Shown: one piece after another, positions 1-6,160 of the stretch
Position numbering within the stretch: position 1 is the first letter of the stretch
Layout: every line of letters starts with the position of its first letter
Assembly (NCBI GenBank): GCA_026770585.1
Contig: MU647388.1
Span: 26,606 to 37,484, forward strand
Direction: 5' to 3'
Length of the DNA: 10,879 nt
DNA from: Baffinella frigidus
Taxonomy: Eukaryota; Cryptophyceae; Cryptomonadales; Baffinellaceae
Notes under the pieces: model-generated
Database searches by the model: none
Told to the model about the DNA's origin: nothing
The model's input: the letters and a program-made list of their open reading frames with translations, nothing else
Made by a program: the position numbers and the translations under genes

Positions 1-25
1 CCCCCCCCCGCGCGCGCGCGCGCAG
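1..25 (+). repeat. C-run and (CG)n tract at an acceptor-like AG
   Basis: Nine C residues are followed by alternating CG up to an AG at 24-25, directly before the copied exon sequence. Alternating CG is a classic Z-DNA-prone sequence. Here it sits where an intron's pyrimidine tract would be expected. The window edge cuts it. Confidence 0.6.
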
Positions 26-96
26 GCGCCCACGACCTCTATCGATGGGGCGGGACGTACTGGGATGCCTCGATCCTCAAGCGCCCGGACAACACC
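26..96 (+). pseudogene. Degenerate upstream copy of exon 260-348
   Basis: It begins after GCGCGCAG and matches 260-331 over its length: TCTATCGATGG, GGGACGTACTGGGATGC, CTCAAGCGCCCGGACAAC. Most differences are third-position. One base is missing near position 50 (GATGGGGC against GACGGCAAC), which breaks the frame. No GT donor follows the homologous part. It could be a decayed exon duplicate, an alternative exon with a sequencing error in the G-run, or an assembly duplicate. Confidence 0.6.
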
Positions 97-259
97 TGCT
101 CACCTCACCCATCACACCCATCACATACTCACTTCCTCACTGCAGCATACTCATACTGACACCTCGTCATTCTGACTACCTAGCGTTGGGGGTTTAGGGC
201 TGAATCGTCAGGGTTGCGGGGGTGCTGTTCGCTCAATCCGCCCTCCCTCCCCCCCACAG

Positions 260-348
260 GCGCCCACGACTTCGCTGGACGGCAACGGGACCTACTGGGA
301 CGCATCCATCCTCGAGCGCCCCGACAACACGGCCTCGGGCGACCTCTG
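260..348 (+). CDS. Unknown gene, exon 1 of the visible model
   Basis: The acceptor is a C-run followed by CACAG; the donor is CTG|GTGGAA, leaving phase 2. It encodes TSLDGNGTYWDASILERPDN and then TASGDLW. The split tryptophan codon is completed by the G at 506. A diverged copy at 26-96 differs mainly at third codon positions, which supports this reading frame. Confidence 0.6.
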
Positions 349-2076
349 GTGGAACCCCCCCTCCACCCTCGACCCTAGACCTTCGACCCCTCAGCTCTGG
401 AAAAAGAGGAACGTCGAACTCTAAACCTGAAACCCTCCACCCTCAACTCTCACGCCCCAACCCTCAACCCCAAACACACAACCGAAACCATACACCCTAC
501 GCCAGGAACCCGCCCGACTCGGAGGCGTGCTGCGGTGGGCTCTACGCCAACGGCGCCGCGGCGACTGGCCTTCAGACCCAGGTCTGCTCGCGCCCCTCGC
601 GTCTCTCGCAAACCCTGAACCCGCACCCCTCATCCCTCAACCCCCACCCAAAACCCCAAAACCAACACCCTGGACCATAGACCGCGCCCCTCCCGCCCCT
701 CGCAACCCCCAAACCCTGAACCCTGAACCCTTTCCCTACACCAGCTCGGTGCCGTCGCCCCCATTACCACCCCGGCCAAGCCGGGCTCCGCTTCCAAACC
801 CTAAACCCCCAACCCTCATCCCTAATCTCTCATCCCTAATCTCTGATCCCTCAACCCTCAACCCCTCGGCAGCTGGCGGCTATCGGGCCCATCGCCACCC
901 CGGCGAAGATGGGCTCGGAGGCGAAGCCCGTGCGCCCCGCCCCGGGGCACATGCTCATGTGCGGCCACGCGCTTGCCCTCGGCGCCTTCCAGGTCTTTTC
1001 AACCCTAGACCTGAGAGTCTGCTCAACCCGAAACCCGACACCCGACACCCGATACCCGGAACCCGAAACCTGACGCCTGTTCAACCCGAAACCCGAAACT
1101 TGACACCCGAAACACGGAACCTGAAACCTGACACCCGAAACCCGGAACCCGGAACCCGGAACCCGGAACCCGGAATCCGAAACCCAAACACCTAAACCCT
1201 AAACCCTAAACCCTAAACCCTAAACCCTAAACCCTAAACCCTAAACCCTAAACCCAAACACCCAACCCCTGACCTCTTCGCGTTTCGCACGCGCAGTTTA
1301 TCGGGCCCGCGATTGCCTTCATGGCCTCAACACCAAACCCCAAACACTAAACCCCAACCCCAACCCCAACCCCAAACCCCACACATCAAACCCGAAACAC
1401 TCAACACAGTCGATCGGGCCCGCGATGGCCGGCAAGGACTTCATGTCCGAGTGGAAGAAGGAGTCCATCGACGCGGCCAATGCCATGACCCCCGTCGGCG
1501 GCTTCATGTACTTACTCCGCCCTACCCTACCCTACCCTACACTACACTACCCTGCCCTACCCTACCCTACCCTTCCCTACCCTACCCTACCCTTCCCTAC
1601 CCTACCCTTCCCTACCCTTCCCTACCCTACCCAACCCTGCCCTGCCCTGCCCTGCCCTGCCCTACCCTACCCTGGCCTTCCGGAATTCAAGCGGTATCCC
1701 TTAAGTGGCGAGGGGGTCATAGTTGACCTCCAGCATGTCGTAGGCCCCTACCTACATGTCTAAGTAGGAGCGTATGAGGCTACTTGCCACTGACATGTGA
1801 GGTGAATCCATACACTGTAATCGTTTGGCAAACCCCGATTTGTGCCAGCGACTCTGAAGGTTGCTTACGGTACGATTCCGTGTCTACTTTGTGTCAAGAC
1901 ACTGCCAGACGATTTGAATGTATAATCAGTGTCTCTCTGTCTAATTAGTGTCTGACTGTCTAATTAGTGTCTGACTGTCTAATTAGTGTCTGACTGTCTA
2001 ATTAGTATCTTCCTGTCTAATCAGTGTCTGACTTTTCCCCCCCGGCAGCCTCCGCGAGCACGTCTTCGCCAACTGA
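260..2076 (+). CDS. Unrecognised multi-exon gene, 3' part (five exons, 5' end outside the window or not found)
   Basis: Joining 260-348, 506-581, 873-992, 1410-1507 and 2049-2076 gives 411 bases: 136 codons plus TGA with no internal stop. Every intron is GT...AG, and the phases match at all four junctions (2, 0, 0, 2), which is hard to obtain by chance. The protein begins within the window as APTTSLDGNGTYWDAS. It then carries a Cys-Cys-Gly-Gly segment (SEACCGGLYANG), a Pro/Lys-rich stretch, a hydrophobic run (HMLMCGHALALGAF) that could be one membrane segment, a charged stretch (KDFMSEWKKESIDAAN), and ends LREHVFAN. I do not recognise the family and assign no function. No initiator or signal peptide is visible, so the gene probably starts left of base 1. 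Partial copies of exons 1, 3 and 4 precede the intact ones. The exon model is inferred from splice borders and phase, without transcript evidence. Confidence 0.6.
506..581 (+). CDS. Unknown gene, exon 2
   Basis: The acceptor is CTACGCCAG and the donor CCCAG|GTCTGC. It encodes NPPDSEACCGGLYANG followed by AAATGLQTQ and ends in phase 0. The adjacent Cys pair and glycines could mark a metal-binding or disulfide turn, but nothing more specific can be read. No shadow copy of this exon is seen. Confidence 0.6.
745..800 (+). pseudogene. Truncated upstream copy of exon 873-992
   Basis: After acceptor ACACCAG it encodes LGAVAPITTPAKPGSASKP, clearly related to LAAIGPIATPAKMGSEAKP of exon 3, in the same phase. 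It then runs into CCCTAAA-type repeat with no donor. Its differences are enriched at synonymous positions, so it probably diverged while coding. It lies 128 bases upstream of the intact exon start. Confidence 0.55.
873..992 (+). CDS. Unknown gene, exon 3
   Basis: Exactly 40 codons, phase 0 at both ends, with acceptor CTCGGCAG and donor TTCCAG|GTCTTT. It starts LAAIGPIATPAKMGSEAKP and ends with the hydrophobic HMLMCGHALALGAFQ. A truncated relative at 745-800 has 12 of its first 19 residues identical, with changes concentrated at synonymous sites. Confidence 0.65.
1021..1255 (+). repeat. Interstitial telomere-type tract inside an intron
   Basis: 1021-1190 consists of CCCGAAA and CCCGGAA variants. 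1192-1255 is an uninterrupted run of about nine perfect CCCTAAA units, the plant/green-algal and dinoflagellate-type telomere repeat read on the C-rich strand. The tract is internal, with exon sequence on both sides, so it is not a chromosome end here. Confidence 0.85.
1297..1330 (+). pseudogene. Truncated upstream copy of exon 1410-1507
   Basis: After acceptor CACGCGCAG it reads FIGPAIAFMAS, matching SIGPAMAGKDFMS in the same phase; the shared core is ATCGGGCCCGCGAT. It dissolves into CCCCAAA-type repeats without a GT donor. It lies 113 bases upstream of the intact exon start. Confidence 0.5.
1410..1507 (+). CDS. Unknown gene, exon 4
   Basis: The acceptor is CAACACAG. It encodes SIGPAMAGKDFMSEWKK and ESIDAANAMTPVGGF. 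The donor GGCTTCAT|GTACTT leaves two bases (AT) that join C at 2049 to make an Ile codon. Its first bases resemble the fragment at 1297. A reading through the donor continues only into (CCCTA)n, giving Leu-Pro-Tyr-Pro repeats, which I take to be intron. Confidence 0.6.
1518..1678 (+). repeat. (CCCTA)n pentanucleotide satellite in an intron
   Basis: About 160 bases of CCCTA units with CCCTT, CCCTG and CACTA variants. The variants are clustered, for example five successive CCCTG, indicating local homogenisation. A matching tract closes the window at 10771-10879. The frames through it (Leu-Pro-Tyr-Pro) are artefacts. Confidence 0.85.
1922..2034 (+). repeat. 19-bp tandem repeat array
   Basis: The unit is GTCTGACTGTCTAATTAGT. 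The central copies are perfect and the outer ones diverged (ATCAGTGTCTCTCT on the left, TAGTATCTTCCTG on the right). It lies in the last intron of the unknown gene, just before the pyrimidine tract of the final acceptor. It is AT-richer than its surroundings. Confidence 0.85.
2049..2076 (+). CDS. Unknown gene, last exon and stop
   Basis: A pyrimidine tract (CTTTTCCCCCCCGGCAG) precedes a 28-base exon encoding LREHVFAN and then TGA. The phase matches the donor at 1508. The exon is very short, so the assignment rests on the acceptor, the phase and the immediate stop. A tandem hairpin array begins 25 bases downstream. Confidence 0.5.
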
Positions 2077-2100
2077 GCCGCCGGAATCGCGCTTTACACT

Positions 2101-2310
2101 CCCGAATACCTCGCCTATATGCGGGGTAATCCCGAATACCTCGACTGTATTCGGGGTCATCCCGGATACGTAAGCTGCATTCGGGGTAATCCCAAATACG
2201 TCGCCTTTATTGGGGGTAATCCCGAATACCTCGCCTTTATTCGGGGTAATCCCGGATACGTCGACTGTATTCGGGGTAATCCCGAATACACCGACTGTAT
2301 TCGGGGTACG
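2101..2310 (+). repeat. Seven tandem 30-bp units, each an imperfect hairpin
   Basis: Units start at 2101, 2131, 2161, 2191, 2221, 2251 and 2281, with exactly constant length. Most contain CCCGAATAC, a loop of about 7 bases, then GTATTCGGG, a nine-base-pair stem. Since 30 is a multiple of three, the array is also open in frame as a 10-residue repeat (for example NPEYLDCIRG). There are no unique spacers, so it is not a CRISPR array. It starts 25 bases after the TGA at 2074 and so may lie in the 3' UTR. Confidence 0.85.
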
Positions 2311-2530
2311 CTCTAGACCTGAGGCGGGCTCGTCCTGGACTAGTTCCTCAGGACGGAGGCGTAGGGTTCAGGAGGACGGAGTGGTTCTTGGTTATTGGCT
2401 CTTGGTTCCGGAAGATTCGGACGGGCCCGCCTCGGGGATTGAGGCTCGAAACCTGTGCCCGGGTCTCCCGGAGCGTTGATGTGTTATTTGACTTCCCACA
2501 CAAGGGGGAGCATGGTATTATGGTATTATG
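2311..2530. other. Gap with no supported gene
   Basis: Only short overlapping open frames. There are loose repeats of AGGACGGAG and of TTCTTGGTTATTGGCTCTTGG, and a duplicated TGGTATTA at 2513-2528 just before the element at 2533. I see no splice-compatible coding stretch here. Confidence 0.4.
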
Positions 2531-2532
2531 TA

Positions 2533-2661
2533 CAGGGGTACCTCGCTCATAAGGAGCCGCCCCCTACCTAGAACTCTACAGTAGGCCTATCTATGGCCCT
2601 ACGGTGATGGCCCTACGGTGGTCTGGGGGGGGAGCGGCTTCTTATGCGGGAGGTACCCCTG
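2533..2661. mobile_element. MITE-like inverted-repeat element with TA flanks
   Basis: The left terminus CAGGGGTACCTCGCTCATAA and the reverse complement of the right terminus match over about 32 bases with roughly five differences. TA dinucleotides flank both ends (2531-2532 and 2662-2663), as in Tc1/mariner-type target duplications. The 129-bp length leaves no room for a transposase, so it would be non-autonomous. The centre holds a duplicated GGCCCTACGGTG. The TA reading is inference, since ends and duplication cannot be separated without other copies. Confidence 0.65.
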
Positions 2662-2663
2662 TA

Positions 2664-3142
2664 CATGTAGGGGTTGTGGGTGCCTGCGCGGCATCACCAC
2701 TCAGCAGCGCCTGATTCTTCGAAAGATGCTGTGATGGAGTACATTGTGTGCTGCGGGACATAGCGGCGTGAATCCTCAATTTTGAGTCGCCCCTGTACAT
2801 ACCCGAGGATTTCCCATCCATCAACAGCACTCCCCCCTCCTTCATGCCCGTTTTGGCCCCTTCCTCCCTCGCCTGTGGGATTTATTCTCACCTTTCTGCG
2901 AACGAAAGAGTTGACTGGATACGCGCGACGTGCGATCGTGACGTCTCCAGGGAATAAATGGTGACTGAGTTGGCGTCAGTAAAGCACACACTCTCTCTCT
3001 GAAGAAAGACAGGCGCCTCGCTCCCTTTCGAAGCGAGGCACGCTCCACGCGCGTCCTTCCTCATCTTTACTGTAGCTTAAAAAAAATCATTCGGAGAACC
3101 TCGGTCTTCGTGCGGGTGTCCGGACTAGCTACTGGCTACTCG
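2664..3142. other. Repeat-bearing stretch without a supported gene
   Basis: The stretch contains a dispersed repeat at 2755-2797 and only short overlapping frames of 60-68 codons on both strands. None of these has a recognisable motif or a splice context I can defend. Confidence 0.4.
2755..2797. repeat. Dispersed repeat ending in CCCCTGTA, copy 1
   Basis: GCGGCGTGAATCCTCAATTT followed by TGAGTCGCCCCTGTACAT. A second copy lies at 6117-6160 in the same orientation. The end CCCCTGTA equals the right terminus of the MITE-like element, suggesting a related family or a solo end. Confidence 0.6.
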
Positions 3143-3144
3143 TA

Positions 3145-3216
3145 CAGGGGTACCTCGCTCATAAGAAACAGACCCCCCCCCTAGGACCACCATAGGGCCC
3201 TAGGCATAGGCCTATC
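3145..3216 (+). mobile_element. Broken second copy of the MITE-like element
   Basis: It begins with TA then CAGGGGTACCTCGCTCATAA, as at 2533, continues through a C-run and CCTAG, and reaches TAGGCCTATC, which also occurs inside the first copy. There it stops at the edge of a 214-bp tandem repeat. No right terminus is found nearby, so it appears 5'-only. Confidence 0.6.
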
Positions 3217-3645
3217 GGTGTGTGTGCGAGCCTGTGCCTCATTGGCATAACTCAAACACCCCAACAGAACCACCCTGTATCCCCTCTTCACGAGCCTCTG
3301 CACTGGAGAGCTAAACGCGATCCGAAAGCAAAAATGCTTTCTCTGCAGATCCCTTCTACGAAACGGCGTGTCGTTGGCATATGTTGGGCGGAATTCAAAC
3401 CTAAAGGACCTAAAAGGCTGACTTGGGCTCGGTGTGTGTAAGTGAGCATGGCAACCAATTGGTATACCTTCACCCACCCCAACAGAGCCGCCCGTTATCC
3501 TCTCTGCACGAGCCTCTGCACTGGAGAGCTAAACGCGATCCGAAAGCAAAAAATGCTTTCTCTGCAGTCCTTTCTACGGAAGGGCGTGTCGTTGGGCTAT
3601 GTTGGGAGCATTTAAAACCTAAAGGACCTAAAAGGACCTAATGGC
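3217..3645 (+). repeat. Two tandem copies of a 214-bp repeat
   Basis: Copy 1 is 3217-3430 and copy 2 is 3431 to about 3645. Both contain GGTGTGTGT, CACCCCAACAGA, CACGAGCCTCTGCACTGGAG, AAACGCGATCCGAAAGCAAA and GGCGTGTCGTTGG, and end in CCTAAAGGACCTAAAAGG. A third partial copy is at 3846-3935. Each copy is open in a + frame (HEPLHWRAKRDPKAK, then RVVGICW or RVVGLCW and KPKGPKR), but a single-base length change in the A-run shifts the middle, so coding status is unproven. Confidence 0.8.
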
Positions 3646-3664
3646 CTTTCTACTACAGGACAGA

Positions 3665-3990
3665 ACAAGTTCCGGTGTCCGCCTATGTTGGGAGCTCGAA
3701 GAACCTAAAGAACCTAAAGGACCTAAAAGATACGTTCCGGTGTCCGCCTATGTTGGGAGCTCGAAGAACCTAAGGACCTAAAGGACCAAAAAAATACGTT
3801 CCGGTGTCCGCCTATGTTGGGAGCTCGAAGAACCTACAGGACCTAAAGGAAAGGCGTGTCGTTGAGCGATGTTGGGAGCATTTAAAACCCGAAGGACCTA
3901 AAGGACCTAAAGAAAGCATGGCTGTTCTGCAGAACAAGTTCCGGTGTCCGCCTATGGTGGCAGTTAAAAGAACCAAAAGAACCTAAAGGA
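3665..3990 (+). repeat. About 64-bp tandem repeats with a CCTAAAGGA 9-mer satellite
   Basis: TTCCGGTGTCCGCCTATG occurs at 3670, 3735, 3799 and 3939. The first three are followed by TTGGGAGCTCGAAGAACCTA and runs of the 9-mer CCTAAAGGA. The last copy is separated by a piece of the 214-bp repeat (3846-3935), so the two families are interleaved. The 9-mer contains the CCTAAA core of the local telomere-like repeat. Confidence 0.8.
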
Positions 3991-4015
3991 CGCTCTCTTC
4001 CCACCCATCTTCGGG

Positions 4016-4369
4016 TTGCTTGGTTATGGAAAGCTAGAAACCTCGCGTTTCGTCCCACCACTCCTCGTGGCGTACATCGGTCGTGTTTGTCCAGTTAATA
4101 AACATCGCTTTGCCTCCTCGGGCCCCGAGAGAGGCAAGTGCAAGGAATTGCGGGGTGTGAAGAATGGCTTTCTGAAGCGAGGGGACGACGATGCACTAGC
4201 TGCAGACCCCCGACTATATTTCGAGGTTAGCGTGGATGTGTCCCATGGTGGAGGTGCAATTAAACTCTTCGAGGCGCGCGCGACCGTGCCCCGGACGACA
4301 CCGAACGAAATCACATCCAGGCGTTCATGCAGCCGACTTTCCAGCGCAACCGGCCGGGGTCGGTCCTAG
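4016..4369 (+). CDS. Doubtful 117-codon ORF, no family recognised
   Basis: The frame starts MLGYGKLETSRF and contains a plausible mixed segment (PRLYFEVSVDVSHGGG). It ends TGRGRS and has no repeat character. Composition is less biased than in other random frames of the window. However, the opposite strand is also open for 96 codons over the same bases (4024-4314), no motif is recognisable, and no splice structure supports either. It could be an exon of an unseen gene on either strand. Confidence 0.2.
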   Translation: MLGYGKLETSRFVPPLLVAYIGRVCPVNKHRFASSGPERGKCKELRGVKNGFLKRGDDDALAADPRLYFEVSVDVSHGGGAIKLFEARATVPRTTPNEITSRRSCSRLSSATGRGRS

Positions 4370-4778
4370 GTGCCGTGATCGCTGGGTTCGGCGATGCTGT
4401 CGGTAGCCGGTCCCCATCTGGGAGCGAATATTTGAGCTAGTGCCCGTCCGGATGAGACTACAGGAAGACAGTGTGTTGACATCGGGTAGGGGGGAACACG
4501 CGGCGGCCGAGCGATGCGGAACACAAATCGCGAGCCAGGACCAGAACCTGGTCCTGGCTTTCAGGTAAAACAACATCAAACCTTTAAGGTGTTCCCTCTT
4601 CGCTCGGCAGCGGCTAGTTACTAGCAGCAAGCACTCACGAGTAAGGACAAGTTGATGCCAGGAGCTTCGCACGACCCTGGGCAGCCTGGATGCTCTGTGT
4701 ACAAGCCCCGCGTGCTTCCACCAGGCCTAAGTGGGCTACTTTGGAGTCCTCATAACCTTGCATCCGCAGGTGCCCGTA
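4370..4778. other. No supported gene; one strong hairpin
   Basis: Short frames on both strands only (115 codons on - at 4325-4672, 73 on + at 4652-4873), without motifs. The perfect hairpin at 4533-4559 is the only clear structure. Confidence 0.4.
4533..4559. repeat. Perfect 12-bp hairpin with AAC loop
   Basis: AGCCAGGACCAG, AAC, CTGGTCCTGGCT. The stem is perfect and G+C-rich. No T-run follows, and a bacterial-type terminator would make no sense in this context. Its role is unknown. Confidence 0.8.
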
Positions 4779-5003
4779 GAGCCCAGATACCCACAGATGT
4801 TGGGGGTACCCACAGATGTTGGGGGACATATCCTCGAGTTCCGAAATGTCCAGTGTTTGTGGTACAGGTGTAGGGTTGAGGAGTGAGGGTTCAGGGGTTA
4901 GGGGTCAGGGTTTAGGGTTGAGCGTAGGGTTTTCAAGTTTAGGGTTCAGGACTAAGGGTTAGAGTTCCAGGTGAGGAGTTTGGGGTTAAGTCCCATATGA
5001 TCC
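4779..5003. repeat. Left arm of a large inverted repeat
   Basis: It is homologous over its whole length to the reverse complement of 5457-5670. The outer end GAGCCCAGATACCCACAGAT is identical, the middle shares CAGTGTTTG and GGTTGAGGA, and the inner end shares GTTTGGGGTTA and TCCCATATGATCC. This arm carries TTTAGGG-like repeats G-rich on +. It has an extra 19-base tandem duplication (ACCCACAGATGTTGGGGG units at 4789-4825) that the other arm lacks. Confidence 0.85.
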
Positions 5004-5456
5004 TACCCACACAGCGGGCTGCAAAGGGATTTCGTGAATATCTCATGAGTGAATCTTTCTGAGGACGTTCCTGTACATGTAGAATAAGCCCCCTCTACGC
5101 CCACCTTCGCCCACACCCCAGCAGCGACCGCCCCCCCCCCCGCGCTCCCAACCACCCCTGCAAGCGCCATCCGCCCCCCCACCCGCATCCCGTCCGCAAC
5201 AATGCGCGCGGTCCTGCTCCCTCTAACCCCCACGGCTGCTCCGCCCTCTCCATCCCCGTCGGAGTCATCCCCCTCCTCCTCACCCGCCCAGCCACCTGTG
5301 AGGGGGGGAAGCGCCATTACATGATGCACGTGGGGGTTGGTTGGTCTGCCGTTTATGGATCGTATGACAGGTAAAGCTCGGGGATCTCGGGTACAGGCAG
5401 CCAGGTCCAGCTTGCATCGGTATGCTGCGCGGGCCGCAGTGTACCGCAGAACGCCT
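5004..5456. other. Centre of the large inverted repeat, with a Pro/Ser-rich frame
   Basis: 453 bases between the arms. 5088-5320 is strongly C-rich on + and open in one + frame as a Pro/Ser/Thr-rich stretch (AATAPPPPALPTTPASA, then PPSPSPSESSPSSSPAQPP) between TAA and TGA. Minus frames at 5003-5329 and 5095-5295 are glycine-rich shadows of it. Low complexity makes coding unprovable. No transposase or other enzyme motif is seen. Confidence 0.35.
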
Positions 5457-5670
5457 GGATCATATGGGACCTAACCCCAAACCCTACACTTTGAACTCTA
5501 ACCCTAACTCCTGATCCCTCAACTTTAAAACCTGCACTCAACCCTAAATCCCAAACCCTTATACCCCTAACTGAACCCTCAATCCTCAACCATGCACCTT
5601 TACCGCAAACACTGAACGCTCAGGACCTCGAGGATGCGTCCACTCCCAACATCTGTGGGTATCTGGGCTC
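5457..5670. repeat. Right arm of a large inverted repeat
   Basis: The mirror image of 4779-5003, with telomere-like words C-rich on + (CCCTAAAT, CCCTTATACCCC). Indels and many substitutions against the left arm show it is old, while the outermost 26 bases are still identical. Confidence 0.85.
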
Positions 5671-5753
5671 ACTGCCAGAGACGTGTGGGCAACAAGTGCG
5701 AGAACCTGAGAGGCGGTTAGCCGCCGCCATGCCGTCGGAGATGCCACGCACCG

Positions 5754-6041
5754 TCAGCCCCAGCCCCAGCAGACCTGCGGGAACGCTTCTTTTAGGTTGG
5801 TGTGCAGCACCCGGTAGCTCACTAGGGTAGGCCCCAGGGCTCCGGCACCCGGCGGCTGCGCCGTTCCCGCCCTTCCGCGCGCGCGGAGCCGGGGGGTGGT
5901 GGAGGGTGGAGAGGGCGGAGAGGGAGGCTGCGACACGGAGGAAGTTTGCGGCGAAGGGCTGTAATAAGGACCATACGGACTATCCTCCACCCTGGAGACG
6001 ACTTGAGAGTATTTGGGCACCTCCCAAAAGTCAACTCCCAT
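5754..6041 (-). CDS. Possible exon or small gene, Pro/Ser-rich, unknown
   Basis: The - frame is open from a TAA near 6090 (reading SSYSDSEYNR before the first Met) and continues MGVDFWEVPKYSQVVSRVED, a Pro/Ser-rich linker (SQPPSPPSPPSTTP), then PTLVSYRVLHTNLKEAFPQ. Directly after this comes CAG|GTCTGC, a plausible donor, so the true exon may end near 5776 instead of at the in-frame stop. The non-repetitive ends around a Pro-rich linker look more protein-like than most frames here. The family is not recognised. Confidence 0.3.
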   Translation of the reverse strand: MGVDFWEVPKYSQVVSRVEDSPYGPYYSPSPQTSSVSQPPSPPSPPSTTPRLRARGRAGTAQPPGAGALGPTLVSYRVLHTNLKEAFPQVCWGWG

Positions 6042-6063
6042 ACGATTGTACTCGGAATCTGAG

Positions 6064-6116
6064 TACGAGCTCGTAGGACATTAACTTCGGGTCTCCTCAT
6101 TTTGAGGAGACCGGAT
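6064..6116. repeat. Palindrome TACGAGCTCGTA and an adjacent 10-bp hairpin
   Basis: TACGAGCTCGTA at 6064-6075 recurs at 7221-7232. Next to it is GGTCTCCTCA, TTT, TGAGGAGACC, with an imperfect outer extension TTAAC...GATTAA. These abut the second copy of the CCCCTGTA-ended repeat and may belong to it. Confidence 0.7.
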
Positions 6117-6160
6117 TAACTCATCGCGGCGCGGGTCCTCAATTTCGAGCTGCCCCTGTA
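6117..6160. repeat. Dispersed repeat ending in CCCCTGTA, copy 2
   Basis: GCGGCGCGGGTCCTCAATTT followed by CGAGCTGCCCCTGTACG, matching 2755-2797. The peptides on the reverse strand are alike (YRGSSKLRTRAAMS and YRGDSKLRIHAAMS), but this may simply follow from the DNA similarity. Confidence 0.6.

Larger units (their letters stand above)
349..872 (+). repeat. Telomere-like degenerate repeats in introns 349-505 and 582-872
   Basis: Apart from the exon 506-581 and the fragment 745-800, this stretch is built of degenerate heptamer-like words such as CCCTCAA, CCCTGAA, CCCCAAA and CCCTAAA, all C-rich on the + strand. The left intron is the most scrambled. The right one carries CCCTAATCTCTCAT repeats at 818-850. 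Confidence 0.7.

Noticed and set aside
222-1195. Two long overlapping + ORFs read as proteins
   Set aside because: They read through telomere-like introns. Only the splice-bounded parts have coding character.
1192-1255. A chromosome end (true telomere)
   Set aside because: The perfect CCCTAAA run is short and has exon sequence of the same gene on both sides.
1313-1763. ORFs with Leu-Pro-Tyr-Pro repeats
   Set aside because: They are translations of (CCCTA)n intron satellite. Only the part at 1410-1507 is accepted as an exon, in one of these frames.
2101-2310. CRISPR-like regular array
   Set aside because: The 30-bp units are directly adjacent with no unique spacers, no cas genes are present, and the context is eukaryotic.
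4533-4559. Bacterial-type transcription terminator
   Set aside because: The hairpin is strong but no T-run follows, and the surroundings are eukaryotic.
5003-5329. Glycine/valine-rich minus-strand ORFs in the centre of the inverted repeat
   Set aside because: They are shadows of the C-rich, Pro/Ser-type plus strand, with no non-repetitive domain.
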